A stretch of DNA of 64,000 nt. It comes from Spisula solida (Eukaryota; Mollusca; Bivalvia; Venerida; Mactridae). The stretch is taken from positions 21,495,322-21,559,321 of the forward strand of contig OX365955.1 of NCBI GenBank assembly GCA_947247005.1, written 5' to 3'. Below are positions 11,841-25,660 of the stretch, piece by piece. A program made the translations under genes and the position numbers. The notes below the pieces were generated by a model. That model was not told the DNA's origin and searched no databases. It saw only the letters and a list, made by a program, of their open reading frames with translations. Within the stretch, counting starts at the first letter, position 1, and every line of letters begins with the position of its first letter.

Positions 11841-12559
11841 ACAGTCATACATTGTTTCACGAAGCAATCACACCAGATTTTTCATGCTTCAAGAAATTTT
11901 GTACATCCCATTATAATCTTTGAAATGCTTTAAGTTAAATGTTTAATTAAATGTTTTTAACATAACATTGTTTCTAAAACATCATTGTTAATCATGTCAG
12001 GCAGAAAACGAGACACTCCAAATGAAACTATGCAAACGACTAACTACAGTTCCTTCAGGGCAAAACAATTCTAACGCTGATTTCTGTTCCAGGCAAAAAC
12101 ACACCAGCGTCTACCATGAACATAGGATGATATCCTGGCGCTAACTCAGTTTTATATCAGGGAAAATGCAAAGCTGTCTGAACTGCAATTTAATCTTACA
12201 TCAAGACAGCCATTCCTAACGGGACTAGAACTAACACCAATTTGATTGAAAGATAATGTGTGTTAGCGTGAAATCTACCACAGGCATTATTGGAGATAAT
12301 TCCATTAGACAAGCTGAGTAGTACTACAATACATGACTTTGTGCTGCAATTTAAGGCTTATATTATTGACCAGGGGAACTTAATAGTTGTATTGTTTACT
12401 GATAAACAGAATATTCAGACAAAACAACATTAACGGTTACCTGAAGGAAAAGTAACACCTTGTCATTCCGCGTTTGTTCATCATTTGTGTCCTCACTATT
12501 CGCCAACAATAGATAATGTGAAATAATATAATCTGGTTGTTTAACTCTAAGCCAAACAC

Positions 12560-12612
12560 ATAATGATAGGGAAAGCAGCACTTGACAGAAACAACAGAGC
12601 ACAAAAAATGAC
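12560..12612 (-). repeat. Short DR1 dispersed-repeat fragment
   Basis: On the minus strand this reads TTTTTTGTGCTCTG, then CTGCTTTCCCTATC, matching the right end of the DR1 family. It sits at the same relative place as fragments at 21015 and 28629 in the later blocks. Confidence 0.45.
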
Positions 12613-13409
12613 AGGAGTTAAAAAAGAAGATAATAGATCATAAGCCAAAAAACAATAACTAATCTCATGGTCTACCTAACATCGCATGGAAAACAATAAA
12701 AAGAAATGCACAGTGGCAATTTTTACTGAGAAGTCGACAATAACGTAGTACATGTATATTATTCTATATGTGACATAATGGAAACATTCTGGTTCAGTGA
12801 ATTGTTTTACAATTACCTCGTAGACCACCATCGATCTACAGATACTCTCGGTTATATCAATGACCTGTTGCTCTTGTGCTCTGTTCTGAACTCAATCATT
12901 ATATACATTGATGAGATGAAATCTTCTAATACAAAGATCAGAGATATCTGCATGAATAAGTCTATATTCATCCTACGACTGGAACAAACATCTAATAGTG
13001 GTATACTATTCATCATATATGACAATATATCTTCCTGGTGTTATTGCCAGGCTGATCATTAAGCATGGTTTTATTATTTCATATTCATATTGAAGAAAGG
13101 TGATTGTGATATGACCATAATCACATTTCGTATTGATATAATTGTGGTTGCTAAGGAAATGACGTGATCCATTGCTATCAAAGAATGTACATGCACAACA
13201 ACATGTACACACCGATAGGTATAATGGTCTTATCCATAAGTAGGAGGTCGCTATTTTCCTGATTTTTTACGATTTTAGGTCTACGTACAATTGTAGAAAC
13301 CTTATATCTTTCGTGTTAGGATAATTATTCCAATTTAATAGAAGACAACAGTAATTAATGACTCTGATCCAGTTAAACAATTTATGTTAATTGTCTAGAT
13401 GTCAATGAG

Positions 13410-13543
13410 CTCAGTAGTACAGTCCATTGGTAATTTCCCGTATGTCTTTCTTAAATACGTATATAAGAGGGTTTAGCTCAGTAGTACAGTTCATTGGCAT
13501 TTCTGAATTACGTATGTATATAATAGGGTCTGGAGATATGTGG
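13410..13543 (-). pseudogene. Reading-frame end relic in U1, partly duplicated in tandem
   Basis: On the minus strand the frame 13689-13411 ends YVFKKDIREITNGLYY and a stop. A 67-bp direct duplication (starts CTCAGTAGTACAGT at 13410 and 13477) repeats the end of this frame and places the residues NPLIY in front of VFKKD. The paralogous copies have PDTR or PNTR there instead, so this is not evidence for a GPCR seventh helix. The parent gene is unknown. Confidence 0.4.
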
Positions 13544-14472
13544 CATGTAAACAACTTTGATAGTAGTACGTTATTGCAGAACAGCGTCTGGTTCGATAAA
13601 AGTTTCATCCCGTACAGCGCATCTTTTACATACATTTTGCATATCGTTAAGTATTTTATGTATCTTCTAACGCATTTATAAAACAACAAGTTTTTTCACG
13701 TTCGTTCATGATGGAATCTCATTGCTTGTAGTAAAGCATTAAAATGATATATGTTTCCATTATACATATCCATCAATGATGTACTTTTATACACCCATAC
13801 TATCGTATCCTATATCAGTACAGCGGTTTTACGACGTTACAGAACAGCTCCTGATTAGGGTGAATATGCTAATGTCTAGATTAAATGCAATGGAAAACAG
13901 ATTTATATGTCATGCTAGCAGTTATGTTAACAAGTTATGTACTGAGAAACTCTTAGCTCCCAATAAGGAGGTTTCTCTGCATGCCAAGTTTTATCTATTC
14001 ACAGTTCAGAGAAGTCACATACTTTACACATATCACAAGCAAAACAACAATATCTGTATAATCAAATGATTTAGCAATTTATCTCTGAAAGAAGGAAGTA
14101 CAGACGTTTGCGCATTGGCTACTATAAAACCTTGTATGAAATCGTATTATTTTTTATTGTTCAACAATACAATGACAAGTATGAATTTCTAAGTATATTA
14201 CGAACACGAATAAAGACTACTAATACACGATTGCAGGTCGCTGCGATTATTATTTATTCTGTGAAATAATGTTCTGTGCCGATATCACCCTAGAGTAACC
14301 CATGTTATTTTTAAATTACCATTTCCCACTAAATTCAGCCAAAGAACCATCCTATAGATGTACTCCTATTTTGCCCCTTAACTTATTTCTGTGGAAATCG
14401 TTTTGCATGCTAACATTTGCACAAAATTTGTTATTTTCCAGTACCCATTCTGATAGTTACACATTTGAGTAC

Positions 14473-14726
14473 TGGTTCCAATCTCCCGAAACATCTTAAT
14501 CTGAGCTAAATCGCATCTCAAATATTTCCATGAGTCGTTTCGATAATTTCCATGGGCAACTAGACTACACATCCACATCACAAAACAGAAAACATTATTC
14601 TTAGTTTATTACAGTAAAATTTAAAGAGCTCAAACTTCATATTTATCTCAAATTAAGACTCTAATTTGAACAAAATCTCAATTTAAGATCAGATTTCTTC
14701 TTGAGATGCTTCGGGAAATCGGGCTT
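14473..14726. mobile_element. MITE-like repeat (family member 2)
   Basis: The left end reads CCAATCTCCCGAAACATCTT and the right end is its near inverse (TTGAGATGCTTCGGGAAATC). The interior matches the copies at 25417 and 33040 closely (TATTTCCATGAGTCG, CAAAATCTCAATTTAAG). No coding capacity. Confidence 0.75.
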
Positions 14727-15830
14727 GATGTATCATTTGCATCTATCAGGAAAAGCGCTATTTTGTGAATATTGCTTTCCCAGCTCATGCACATACTCAT
14801 GCTTATAAGGCAAATGCATAGTGTACGAGTTATCAAGATGTCCTGTTACTTTTTATACACCACTTAACACTTTCTCTAACCTGCTGCATAAATAAACAAA
14901 AAAAAATAAAGTGCAATGTGTTTAGGAGACCAATACGTTTCACTATGCTTTGACAGACTTGTCATTGACGAAGATTTAGATCACACTTGTCTCAGAGAGC
15001 TGGTCTGTGATGTTAGAATACAGTAATTCAGTTAAGTTCACATTCGTTAATGGAATAATTGCTTTGTGTTTAATGTAAGATATCACAACAGCAACGTAGA
15101 CGTACTGAACTGGTAATAAAATAATTCCAAGTACAGTAAAGCACCAAAAAGGCTTCAATAATCAACAGTATGTTAGGAGATTTTAATCTTCACGCTGTAC
15201 GTACGCTAATCATTTTGAAATGGTATTTTCTCACATTCCTTGACGTGTTCTTGGTTCCGCTCTATAGTGCGTTTGTCAACGGCTTTAAGACATGGGCTAT
15301 TTTATTATTTAAACCATTTTTGAGACAGTGCATTTTGTCAATTGTCCTTAATATGGTAACAATCGTACATTAATTTATCTAGGGGGATGTGCCAACATGT
15401 TCATTTCAATCCAGCAAGTGATGTCAATTCCCGATCTTAAGTTATCTATCGTTATGCCGTACGTAGTCATGATTATGGCTCAATCACTCTAACGATATTC
15501 GTCAACTTTATATTCAGATGAATGCAAAGATTCTGCAAAAAATATTCGAAGTGTCCGGAATCAAACATTTGCGTAGAGTTCAAAGGAAGCGCGGTCCCGA
15601 CTTTTAATTTCGTTAGAAGTCAGTAAAATCTTTGATCTTGCATCGGGCCTAGCATACTTCAAATGAATCACGACCGCTTTGTAATTTGCTTTATTAATAT
15701 GTCATGATAACAATAACTATATATATACGTAGTTTTTAAAATACTTCCAGTAATGCTACATGTATATTTAATTTTACATAATTGTATGACGAGAGAACCT
15801 TTTAAAATTGACTAAATTGCAAGTGAAACT

Positions 15831-18800
15831 GTCACAACAATCCAGAAAATTGAATGCTCAAGAAGGACAACAAAATCTTCTAAATTGCTAAATTGCAAAT
15901 ATCTCATAGGACTGCATTAAAAGAAACAAATAAACAGCTATCCATAGCTTCACGAAGCAAGCACACGTCTCCTACGTTAAAGACAGTTTTGTAGGAGTAC
16001 TACAATTGACCTCCAATGGTATCTCTGAATGCTGATTTAAATATATTTTCTTCCCATTATGTTTTCGACTGGTTTCTCGAACAACATTGTTGATAATGTC
16101 AGTCAGAAAATCGGACACTTTGAAACCATGCATAAATAAAACATTTTCAGTTCCTTCAGGGCAATAACAACATCAGTGCTGATTTCTTGTACAGACAAAA
16201 TCACTCTAGCGTCTACCATGAACACAGGATGGTATCATAGCGCTTAATCAGTTTTATGTCAGGGGATTTTGAAAGCAGCCAAAAAACCGCAATAATCGTA
16301 CAAAGAAGCACAAACACATGACCGGATGTGAAGCCAACAAAAAATAATAAAAAACATGGACTACAATATATCACAAGGACATCACTGAAAAGCAACGACA
16401 CAGTGGCATTTTGTTGTAATTTTAATATACTATGAAGTAGTACTAGTACGTAACTATAGATGCGCATACAATGGACAACGTCTGGTTCACTGAGCTGTTT
16501 TACAATGATCCCATAGATCTCTCAACGGTTCTACAGATACCGCAAATATAGCAATGACCTGTTGTTCTTGTGTTCTCTCTGAACTCTATATTCATTGATG
16601 AGATAAAATCTCCTAATACAATGACCTGAGGTTTCTGCATGAATAAGCCTACATTCATCTCTCTGTCGCTGTAATCACTCCACGGCAGGCACAAACATCC
16701 AATGGCTACATACTATGCATCATATATGACACTGTATCTTCCTGTTGTTATTACTTTGCTGATCATTAAGTGTGGCTTTATTATTACAAATTAATATCGA
16801 AGACGGGTGATTGTTCTCTGACCTTAATCACATTTCGTATCGATATATTGATAGAATTGCGGTCTCTAAGGAAATGACGTGATCCATTGCTATCAAAGAT
16901 TGTTATAATGGTCTATCCATAAGTAGGGTGTAGCTATTTTTCTTAACACTTACAATTGTAGGCTTACTTACAGTAGTAGACACATTCGATCTTTCGTGTT
17001 AGGATAAATATTCCAATTTAGTAGAAGACAACATTAATTAATGACTCTGATCCAGTTAATCAATTTAGGTTATTTGTCTAGATACCGATGAGCTCAGTAG
17101 TATAGTCTATTGACAATGCATGTATGTCTTTCTTAAATACTTATATGAGAGCGTCTAGAGATATGTAACAAATTTCAGTACGTTATCAATGAAACAAAAT
17201 TGTTTGTAAATGTTGCATTCTATAAAGCGCGTCTACACGAACAGTTTTTACATATACAAATGTAGTGTGCATTCTTTTAAGAATTTTGTTGTATCTATTA
17301 GCGCATTTATAAAAACATTAATGTTTTCCCGTAACACATTATGTAAATATTGATATTGTTCTTTTGTAAAAACATCCACATGCTTGGTTAACATTTGAAT
17401 GATTTATATTTCCAACAATACGGTTCAAACAATGATGCACTTTTCTACACCCTATACAAGATTGCCTCTTAAATCAGTGCAGAGATTGTACGAGGCTATA
17501 GAATATTCTCTATTCAGTGTCAATGGCTTCTACATTGAATTCAATTTATCACATTTATATGTCATGCTAGCAGTAATAGTATCAAGTGCTGTACAGATAA
17601 AACATAAGCTCCCAATCAGGAGATTTTACTGCATGACAGGTTTATCTTTACACAGTTCAGAGAAGTCACGCACTTTGCTTGATAAAGTAAATTAAAATAT
17701 CAGTAGATTCAAATAAAATGTTCAAATCGGATAGGTGCTTTTCACTTAAATCGCAGCCAAATTATGAAATAATATGATTTAGAAAATGATAATATAATGC
17801 AAACATAAATGAATGCTACATTGTGCTTGGACTTCTAATTATCTATTATGTATAATCATACACGATTGTAGGTCGCTTTGTTATTAATATTGCTATTTCT
17901 GATCTAGATACATGTACAGAGTGAACATTTCAGTCAAGTACAAACCCTGTTAATTTGGATTCCTATTTCCCACTTAATCTGCCCTTTGACGTACCACGTA
18001 GTGTACTTCAACTTTTGCCCTATAACTTATTTATGTTGAAATACTGAAACAGCCCTTTTTCCTGACTGACCCTTCACGTGATAAATAATATTTTTGCTTT
18101 TTGAATACTGGCGTGTCCTTGCCATCTTTCTGGAAAGGCGCTTTTCTGTGAATATTAATCTGTATCGGTTTTATACACATGCTGATAATATACGTTACGT
18201 TTTACAATGGTTATGTTTTTTTAAAAGTCCAAGTTGTACACGATTGTGGTGCCTGTTGCTCTATATAAACCACTTACACATTTTCAAACCTGCATCATGT
18301 GTACAAGAAACGAACAAACAGAAAGAAATTGCACCGTGTGTCAAGGAGACTAATACGTCTCACTAGGCTTTGACAGACTTGTCATTAACAAAGATTTATA
18401 TAGCAATTCTCTCAGAGAGCTGGTCTGTGATGCTAGAATACAGTCATTCAGTTTAGTTGAAATACGTTAATGGAATAATTGCTTTGTGTTTAATGTAATA
18501 TATCAGGATAACAGCAGCGTAGACGTTCTGAAATGGTTATTCAACAATTTCAAGCATAGTAAAGCACCAAAAAAGCTTATAATAAATCAACGGTATATAT
18601 GGAAAATCTAACCTTCTTAATTATACTTATTCTAGGTTGCGCTTTATAGTGCGTATGACAACAGTTTTTATATTTAAATCAATTTTGAGACAATAATTTT
18701 TGCCAATTGTCCTAAATATGGTAACAACCGTGCACTATTTTTTTTCTACGGGTTTTACACATTTACACAGGAAGTTGCAACAAATTTATATAAATACAGC

Positions 18801-19870
18801 AAGTGATGTTATTTCCCAATCATAAATAATTAATCGTTAAGTCCTATGTAGTCATGGTTATGGCTCACTCACTCTAACGATATTCGCCAACTTAATGTAA
18901 AGATGAATGCAATGATTCGGCAGAAACTATTATGTGTCCGGAATCAAACATTCGTGTAGACTTCGAAGGAAGCGCGTCCCGACATTTCATATCAGTACTT
19001 TAGTCATTACAATCTTTGATCTTGCATCGAGCATCGCATGCTTAAAATGAATCGCTGCCATTTTTTAATTTACAAGCTTGTGAAATAAAGACCGTTCTAT
19101 ATTTTTCACTCTTTACCTTCCAATAATACATGTACCAAAATATCGCTTTGATAGAAATCTGGCAGCATTGACACCACCAACATCCCTACATGCAGTCTAA
19201 GGTCAAACACGTAATAAAGGAATACACTAAGCACCAAGAGAAACGTGAATAACATATTTATGTGTGTATCTACTGTAGATTTCGTTTACATGTTTAACAG
19301 AAAATTATTTTGTTCGCGGTATCTATTGTGATGAGTATAACATATTCTGATCAACTGGTCTTTAATATTTATTTGCTCCTATTTTATTTGCGAACATTTC
19401 ATTGTTTTTTTAAGTGGTCAAAAGCAGGTCAAATATCAAGCTAGACAGCAAACGCTGAAATCTACAACCGTTGTTAACTAGTAGATGATATTAATAGGGG
19501 TATCATTGTCACCCATGGTTGCTCCATTGGAGCATGGAATAGTGGCGCCACATTTACCACAGTACTTGAATTAAAGTAATACATGTCATGTTGTTGTAAT
19601 TTTTGCTTATTAAGTGAATCAATTGTAGGCGAAAATTGATCTTTGAATTCTGGATTAATCCATGTTTTATGATATAAGCATGTTATTTTGATTTGTAACC
19701 TTATCAATCCCCTTTCAATTCTTTTTAATTGTCATTGCAGTCAACTTAGGAACGTGTAGCATGATTAAAATGTTATATTAACATGGAATGATAATTAAAA
19801 TGCTAAATCAATATGGCATGATAACTGTATGTATACATGGTTATTGAAATACTGCCAGTAATGCAACATG
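15831..19870. repeat. Old duplication block U2
   Basis: Second diverged copy of the block, starting about CAAGTGAAACTGTCACAAC and followed by the phrase AAATTGCAAATATCTCA that also begins U3. The FKKD reading-frame end is at 17100-17160 (minus) but is broken by a stop and a frameshift. No intact gene is recognised. Confidence 0.7.
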
Positions 19871-20618
19871 TCACAGATTTATATGATGACATGAATTGAC
19901 TAAATTGCGAGTAAAACTGCCACATCATTCCAGGAAATTAAATGTACAAGAAGGACAACAAAATCGTCTAAATTGCAAATATCTCAAGGGACTGCCTTCA
20001 AGGAAACAAATAAACAGCTATATGTATCCACAGTTTCACGAAGCAAGCATACATTTCCCATGTTATAGAAAGTTTCGTAAGAGTATTACAATTGACCCCA
20101 AGTTTTTTTTCAATTTTATAGAAATTCTTAATTAAATATTTTATCTGCAAATAATGTTTTTAACAGGTTTCTCAAACAACATTCCTGATCATTCCAGTCC
20201 TTTAATCAGACACCATTCAAAACAAAACATCCAGCAGTTTCTTCAGGGCAAACACAACAACAGGGCCTATTTATTTTACTGGCAAAAACACATCAGCGCC
20301 TATATTGGACACATGATGCGAATTAAGCGCTTAATCAGTTTAATGTTATGGGATTTTCAAAGCAGTCTAACCGCAATAATCTTTCACGAAGGCAACCATG
20401 CCTAATGGGACTAGAACTAACACCAATTTGATTGAGAGATTATGTGTTTTTGCCCTTAATCTACCACAGGCATTGTATGAGATAATTCCATATGATGAGG
20501 ACAAGTTGAGTAGTACTACAATACATGACTTTGTGCTGCAAATTAATTCTTATATTATTGACTGGGGAACTGACTAGCAGTATCAGTTTACTCATTAACA
20601 GAATTTCCAGACAAAACA
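19871..20618. repeat. Left part of block U3
   Basis: Paralogous to 11841 onward and 15831 onward. A 185-bp piece of it (19971-20152, starting AAATTGCAAATATCTCAAGG) is copied again at about 20753-20935 inside the first 7.6-kb repeat, and at 28370-28550 in the second. Confidence 0.75.
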
Positions 20619-21014
20619 ACACTTTAAGCTACTACCAGAAGCGAATATTTGCCATTTCGCCTCTCAATCAGTGAGTTTGTTCATGATTCAACAACAGGCA
20701 ATATGAAATAATTTGATATGGTGATTTCAATGTATACCACATAGATGATGATCAAATTGCAAATATCTCAAGGGACTGCCTTAAAGGAAACAAATAAACA
20801 GCTATCCACAGTTTCACGAAGCAAGCATACATTTCCCATGTTATAGAAAGTTTCGTAAGAGTATTACAATTGACCCCAAGTTCTTTTTCAATTTTATAGA
20901 AATTCTTAATTAAATATTTTATCTGCAAATAATTCATCATAATTCAACAACAGGCAATATGAAATAATTTGATATGGTGCTTTCAATGTTTACCAAAGAG
21001 ATGATGATCAATCA

Positions 21015-21078
21015 CACAGGGAAAGCAAGCAGTACTCAACAGGAGGGACAGCAGAGCACAAGGAAGCACAAAACATGA
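21015..21078 (-). repeat. DR1 fragment in duplication copy 1
   Basis: The minus strand reads GTCATGTTTTGTGCTTCC and then TGCTTGCTTTCCCTGTG, the right end of the DR1 family. The equivalent in copy 2 is at 28629-28692. Confidence 0.45.
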
Positions 21079-21792
21079 CCGTTAAAGCCAACATACTATG
21101 ACGAATCACATGGACTACCATACTCAAAACATCACAAAGACAACACTCAAAAGTAAACACAAAGTGGAATGTTTATGTAATTTTCCTTTTCACTTTAACG
21201 TGGACACTGTACCAGTAGTGCATAAATCTCTGTTTAATGAATTGCTTCACACACTTCGTGATTCTCTCCTCGGATCTACCGATTCCCCATCAATTTAGCA
21301 ATGACCAATTGTTGTTGTGCTCTCTGCTGAACTCTCGTTGTATTCATTGATGAGATAAAATCTCCTAACAAATTGGCTAAAGATTTCTGCATGGTTAAAC
21401 CTACATTTATCTTATTGTCGAATAGCTGTATACTATTCATCATATCTGACAATATATCTTCCTGTTTTTATTGCTTGGCTGATCATTAAGCGTGGCTTTA
21501 CTATTATATATTCATATTGGAGAATGGTGATTGACCTTAATGACAGATCGCATCGATATATTGATATAATCGTGGTTGCTAAGGAAATGACAAGATCTAT
21601 TGCTATCAAAGAAGGTACATGAACCAATATATGTACACAATTGCTATAATGTATATTATTGCCTAAACCATTACAATTGAAGCTCTACATACACATCTAG
21701 ACACCATAGATTTTCGCGTTAGGAAAATCATTCCAATTTAATTGCAACAGTAATCAATGTCTCTGTTCCAGTTGAACAACCATCAGGGTTTA

Positions 21793-21877
21793 TTGTCGGC
21801 TGAAACTTGGGTTTTTATGTTTTCTGCGCTCGGCTTGATAAGTTGAGTGCTGCATTCTCTGTACGGTTTTCTATTAT
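21793..21877 (+). repeat. DR1 fragment
   Basis: Reads TTTTTATGTTTTCTGCGCTC, then AAGTTGAGTGCTGCATTC. The equivalent in copy 2 is at about 29405-29480. Confidence 0.6.
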
Positions 21878-21904
21878 CTTTTCTATTACCTGAATATCAA
21901 TGAG

Positions 21905-21972
21905 CTCAGTCGTACAGTTCATTGACAATTTCCCGCATGTCTTTCTTAAATACGTATATACGATGGTTTGGA
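21905..21972 (-). pseudogene. FKKD-type reading-frame end relic (U3a)
   Basis: On the minus strand this reads ISPNHRIYVFKKDMREIVNE and then LYD before a TGA stop. The frame upstream (ORF 22233-22015, including KHHERTIVKYSEKH) is in a different phase, so the relic is not a continuous gene. The copy-2 equivalent is at 29520-29580, with VFKKGIREIVNELYD. Confidence 0.4.
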
Positions 21973-22269
21973 GATATGCAATGTGTAAACAACTTTAATA
22001 GTACATGGAATACGTTATTTCAGGAACAGCGTCTTGTTTGATAAACAATTCATCCTGTACAACGCATCAATATGAATATATTTTACATATATTATGTATA
22101 TTGTTGAGTATTCTTCTGTAACTTCTAGCGCGACTTCATGTTTTTCACTGTATTTAACTATTGTTCTTTCGTGATGTTTTAAAGCTAAACATGACATATG
22201 TTTCCTACAATCCTTCCCATCAATGGTGCACATTTATATACCCATACCATTGTCTGAAATAAATTAATA

Positions 22270-22355
22270 TTGTTAAGTTGTTGATACGTTAACTAGTTTC
22301 CTTAGTCGTTCCCATTTTTCTTTCTTAACTACGTCTAAACGAGTGTCTGGTGTAC
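22270..22355 (-). pseudogene. FKKD-type reading-frame end relic (second, U3a)
   Basis: The minus strand reads CTPDTRLDVVKKEKWERLRK and then LVNVSTT before a stop. It is related to the end at 26196 but extended by several residues. The frame upstream (YGKTLALMCYIANKRMFQK) is in another phase after an indel. Confidence 0.4.
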
Positions 22356-23061
22356 ACGTGTACATGTTTTCTGGAACATCCTCTTGTTGGCAATATAACA
22401 CATTAACGCTAGTGTTTTACCATATATGACATGTGTATAAACATTAAAAGCATTTTCAAATATACGTAAATGTTCATTCGACGTTTCTTGAAAAATATCC
22501 TATTGATTGCTAGATGTTTATTTGGTTTATTTTCTAACAACACAGTGTCATCACAAATGAACATTCACACCCAGTATGATATTATCATCAACTGTATAGA
22601 TCATTGGTGCCAAGATACTATTCGAAGTATTTCAATGCAAACCACCTTATATGTCATGCCAACAGTAATAGTTTCAAGTTATGTACTGATGAACGTATAA
22701 GCTCTCAATAGGGAGGTTACTCTGCATGCATTATTACTGCTCTTCACTTATTTTACTTTTTTATTCGTCATTGTCCCCATAAGCTTTGGTCCAATCACCG
22801 ACAGAAGGTCTAGTACCGGGTATAACCGTGCTTAATGTTATATTTCAAACTTACATATTCGCGACATTCTATTGTCACAACAATGTTATGAAACTTATTA
22901 TCAAGGAATAATAATAAAATTGATAAAATTGATACTGTCTTTCTTTTACATCTTGCGATTTCTTTCTTTGACATTGTTATATGATAAACAAAAGATATTA
23001 ATTCTCTTACGATCAGGAATTATACACGTTGGTAGCACGTGTAGGTTGCTGCGATATTTTT

Positions 23062-23990
23062 ATCCCCCACCGAAGGCGAAGGGATATATCACAAAGGAAG
23101 CGTCAGCCCGTCCGACCGCCCTTCCGTCCCATTTTTTTTGTCCGGGGCATAACTCTTAAACTATTTGAGGTATTGACTTGAAACTTGGTATGTGAATAGA
23201 TGGCAACTAAGAGAAGTGCAGCGACTAAGAACCATAACTATTTATGGCCCAGTTTTGAAATTATCTTCCTTTGTATAATTTTGAAATATTTTTGACATAT
23301 TCCTGAGGCAAGTAGGTTCAAACCCCGCTGTGAGCATGTCTTTTTTAATTTTTTCAAGTGTTTATGTAATATTTTGTATTTAAATAATGCATTTATACTG
23401 TAATATGGTGAACAACATATTTTTTCATAAATATTTTATTTAGATTATAGGAATTTATACATCGTTAAAGCATGAAATATGGTGGATGGGGTTATACAAA
23501 ATGTTTTATCTTGAAGTATGTGCATAACAGTAAAAAGAAAATGTTTGGGTAATTGATAGTGATATATGCCTATTAATTGTTGTTTTATTTAGGAATTTAG
23601 ACATTATATATTTTGTAGAATGAAAAAAACTCACGAAATTTTACGACTATGTTGGTAATATATATGAACATAACTATCTTAAATTGCATCTTCTGCTTGT
23701 TATTGATTTTGTCTTTATTATATTAATATAACTGAAAGGAAATCATTTATTTTAAAAATTAAATTTGAGGATTTTAAAGACATTCTTGCCAGTATAGTCA
23801 TCACATTTTTTCGACAAATTGCAATCATGAGGGTGATCAACCAAAAATGTTCCCTTCTATTAAACTATGTCAGGTTCCATTCCATTAATTAACTCTTTAT
23901 ATATTTTCCCTAACATCTCTTTCCTTCTTTTTATATCTAGTCCTTTTTCTATTTAACACCCATAAGTGGCAATCATATACGGCGGGGGAT
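23062..23990. mobile_element. 0.93-kb element with short inverted ends, copy 1
   Basis: It begins ATCCCCCACCG and ends CGGCGGGGGAT, a near-perfect 11-bp inverted pair. The first 120 bp (CGAAGGCGAAGGGATATAT, GTCCGACCGCCCTTCCGTCC, then GTCCGGGGCATAACTC) resembles a repeat common in bivalves. Near 23317 the phrase GGTTCAAACCCCGC, followed by a T-run, looks like a tRNA-type B box with a pol III stop, but no A box is evident. There is no coding frame. The equivalent in copy 2 is at 30658-31594. Confidence 0.65.
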
Positions 23991-24185
23991 GGCCATGTGA
24001 TTATGGCTCTAAAGACTTGTTCAATTTATCTTTGGGATAAAAGTGCAGGTTCTCAGTCACCTTACTACGAAAGTTTTGTTGGTATGTATAGAAAAGCGCC
24101 GTTTGTTACTCTTGTTTTTCCGGTTCATAGCTATTGTAAGTTAGGTTGTATAATATGTACAAAAAGAAAGTATTAAGACAAACAG

Positions 24186-24337
24186 GGAAGGTAGCAGTCA
24201 ACTTAACCAGCCGGGCACAGAAAACGTAAAAACACACGAGGCACAATGCCCAACAGACAACGGAATGCAAAAATGACCCCCCATCTCCCAGCTGTCAAAA
24301 AGCTGAATGAACTAGTTTCAGCAATCATATCATTCTG
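24186..24337 (-). repeat. DR1 dispersed repeat
   Basis: On the minus strand it contains TTTCAGCTTTTTGACAGCTGG, TTGGGCATTGTGCCTC and CGGCTGGTTAAGTTGAC. The equivalent in copy 2 is at 31793-31948. Confidence 0.8.
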
Positions 24338-25416
24338 AACGTGCAGAGTGAACATAACGAGTTTAATGACTCTAAATACAGTCTAAGCACTTAACACTTT
24401 CTCAGATCATACATACATCTTATCGTACTCTTAACAGACTAGTCGTTTACACAGATTTAGATAACATTCTCCATGGAAAGCGTCTCTGTCACGCAGAAGA
24501 ATGCTTTCAATGCGTTAATTTTCGTCTCCAAAATCAGTGCATGTATTGTACCACGTTACTGAACAACTCCTGATCAGGGCAAATACAATGTAGGCTTCTA
24601 GATTGAATTCAATAAATGTCACATTAGTATGTCACACCCAGCAGTAATTATATAAATTCTCTGCTGATAAAATGTAAGCTCTTAACAAGGAGATTTCTCT
24701 GCATGCCATGTTTTATCTGTTCGCAGTGCAGAGAAGTCATGTACTTTAACAATACTGAAGTACAGCAATAATTTCAATATATTCAAATGATGTGTATGTT
24801 CAAGTGATTGAAACCAATGAAAGTCCTATCATAATGTATGCATACATGCTTGTATGTTCACATTGGCTACTATAAGACCGTACACTAATTCAAAATGTTT
24901 CCTTAATTGTTTCAACTTTACAAAATTAAAATGGAAGTCTGATGAACATTTCTCGCAGTAAAAAAACCCTGTTCATATTACTTTTCAGAGATAAGCTTCT
25001 GGTCAGTGTTGTAGCTGTTATACTCGTATCCATCATGTCGTTGTTTAATGGTCACTCCCGTGTGAAGGACCCTTCAGTATGGTATGCTCGTGTGCTCGTT
25101 CGTATATTGTCAATATGTATGCATTTGTAACGGCTAGAAATCGTCATTTTGACATAAGACTGGTTATATTATGGAAGATAAATCTATAAGCATGCTACTG
25201 CAGAAAACAATATGTGATTAACTTCTATTTTGTAAAACTTATATGGCTGTTTGTAAAATTGGTGGTTATGCGATCTCAACATTAGTTATTGCCCTGTTTA
25301 TTATATTTATTTAGTGATTGAGAGATCGGGGAGTCCATACAGACATATATGTTTTAGGCGCGTTACAAAGCACTGGTTGTTTACTTGTTGATTTACATGG
25401 GTAACTACGGAACACT

Positions 25417-25660
25417 GGCCCCGATCTCCCGAAACATCTCAATCTGAGCTAAATCTCATCTCAAATATTGCCATGAGCCTTTTAGATAATATCCATGGGA
25501 GGCTGAACTCAAAAATCGTATCACAAAACTGAAAACCTTATTCTGAGTTAATTACAGTAAAATTTCAAATTTCAGATTTATCATAAATTCAGACTCTGAT
25601 TTGAGCAAAATCTCAATTTGATTTGAGATTTTAATTGAGATGCTTCAGGAAATTGGGGCC
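25417..25660. mobile_element. MITE with 26-bp inverted ends (member 3)
   Basis: The ends are GGCCCCGATCTCCCGAAAC and the near inverse (CAGGAAATTGGGGCC); length 244 bp. The interior is non-coding, with repeated AAATCTCA phrases. It is duplicated at 33040 by the 7.6-kb event. Confidence 0.85.

Larger units (their letters stand above)
11841..15830. repeat. Old duplication block U1
   Basis: This block is paralogous to 15831-19870 and to 19871 onward. Shared anchors include GCGTCTACCATGAACA (12107 and 16209; diverged at 20296), the FKKD reading-frame end on the minus strand, and GAGAGCTGGTCTGTGATG (14996 and 18416). Offsets between anchors are about 4.1 kb. Divergence is high, with many small indels, so this duplication is much older than the 7.6-kb pair downstream. 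No intact gene is recognised. Confidence 0.75.

Noticed and set aside
13411..13689. Possible rhodopsin-type GPCR seventh helix (NPLIYVFKKDIREI on the minus strand)
   Set aside because: Paralogous copies have PDTR or PNTR in place of NPLI, and a 67-bp local duplication explains the motif. A candidate fourth helix near 28208-27999 and 35829-35620 lies in a dispersed repeat also found at 7385-7470. No DRY or CWxP motif was found.
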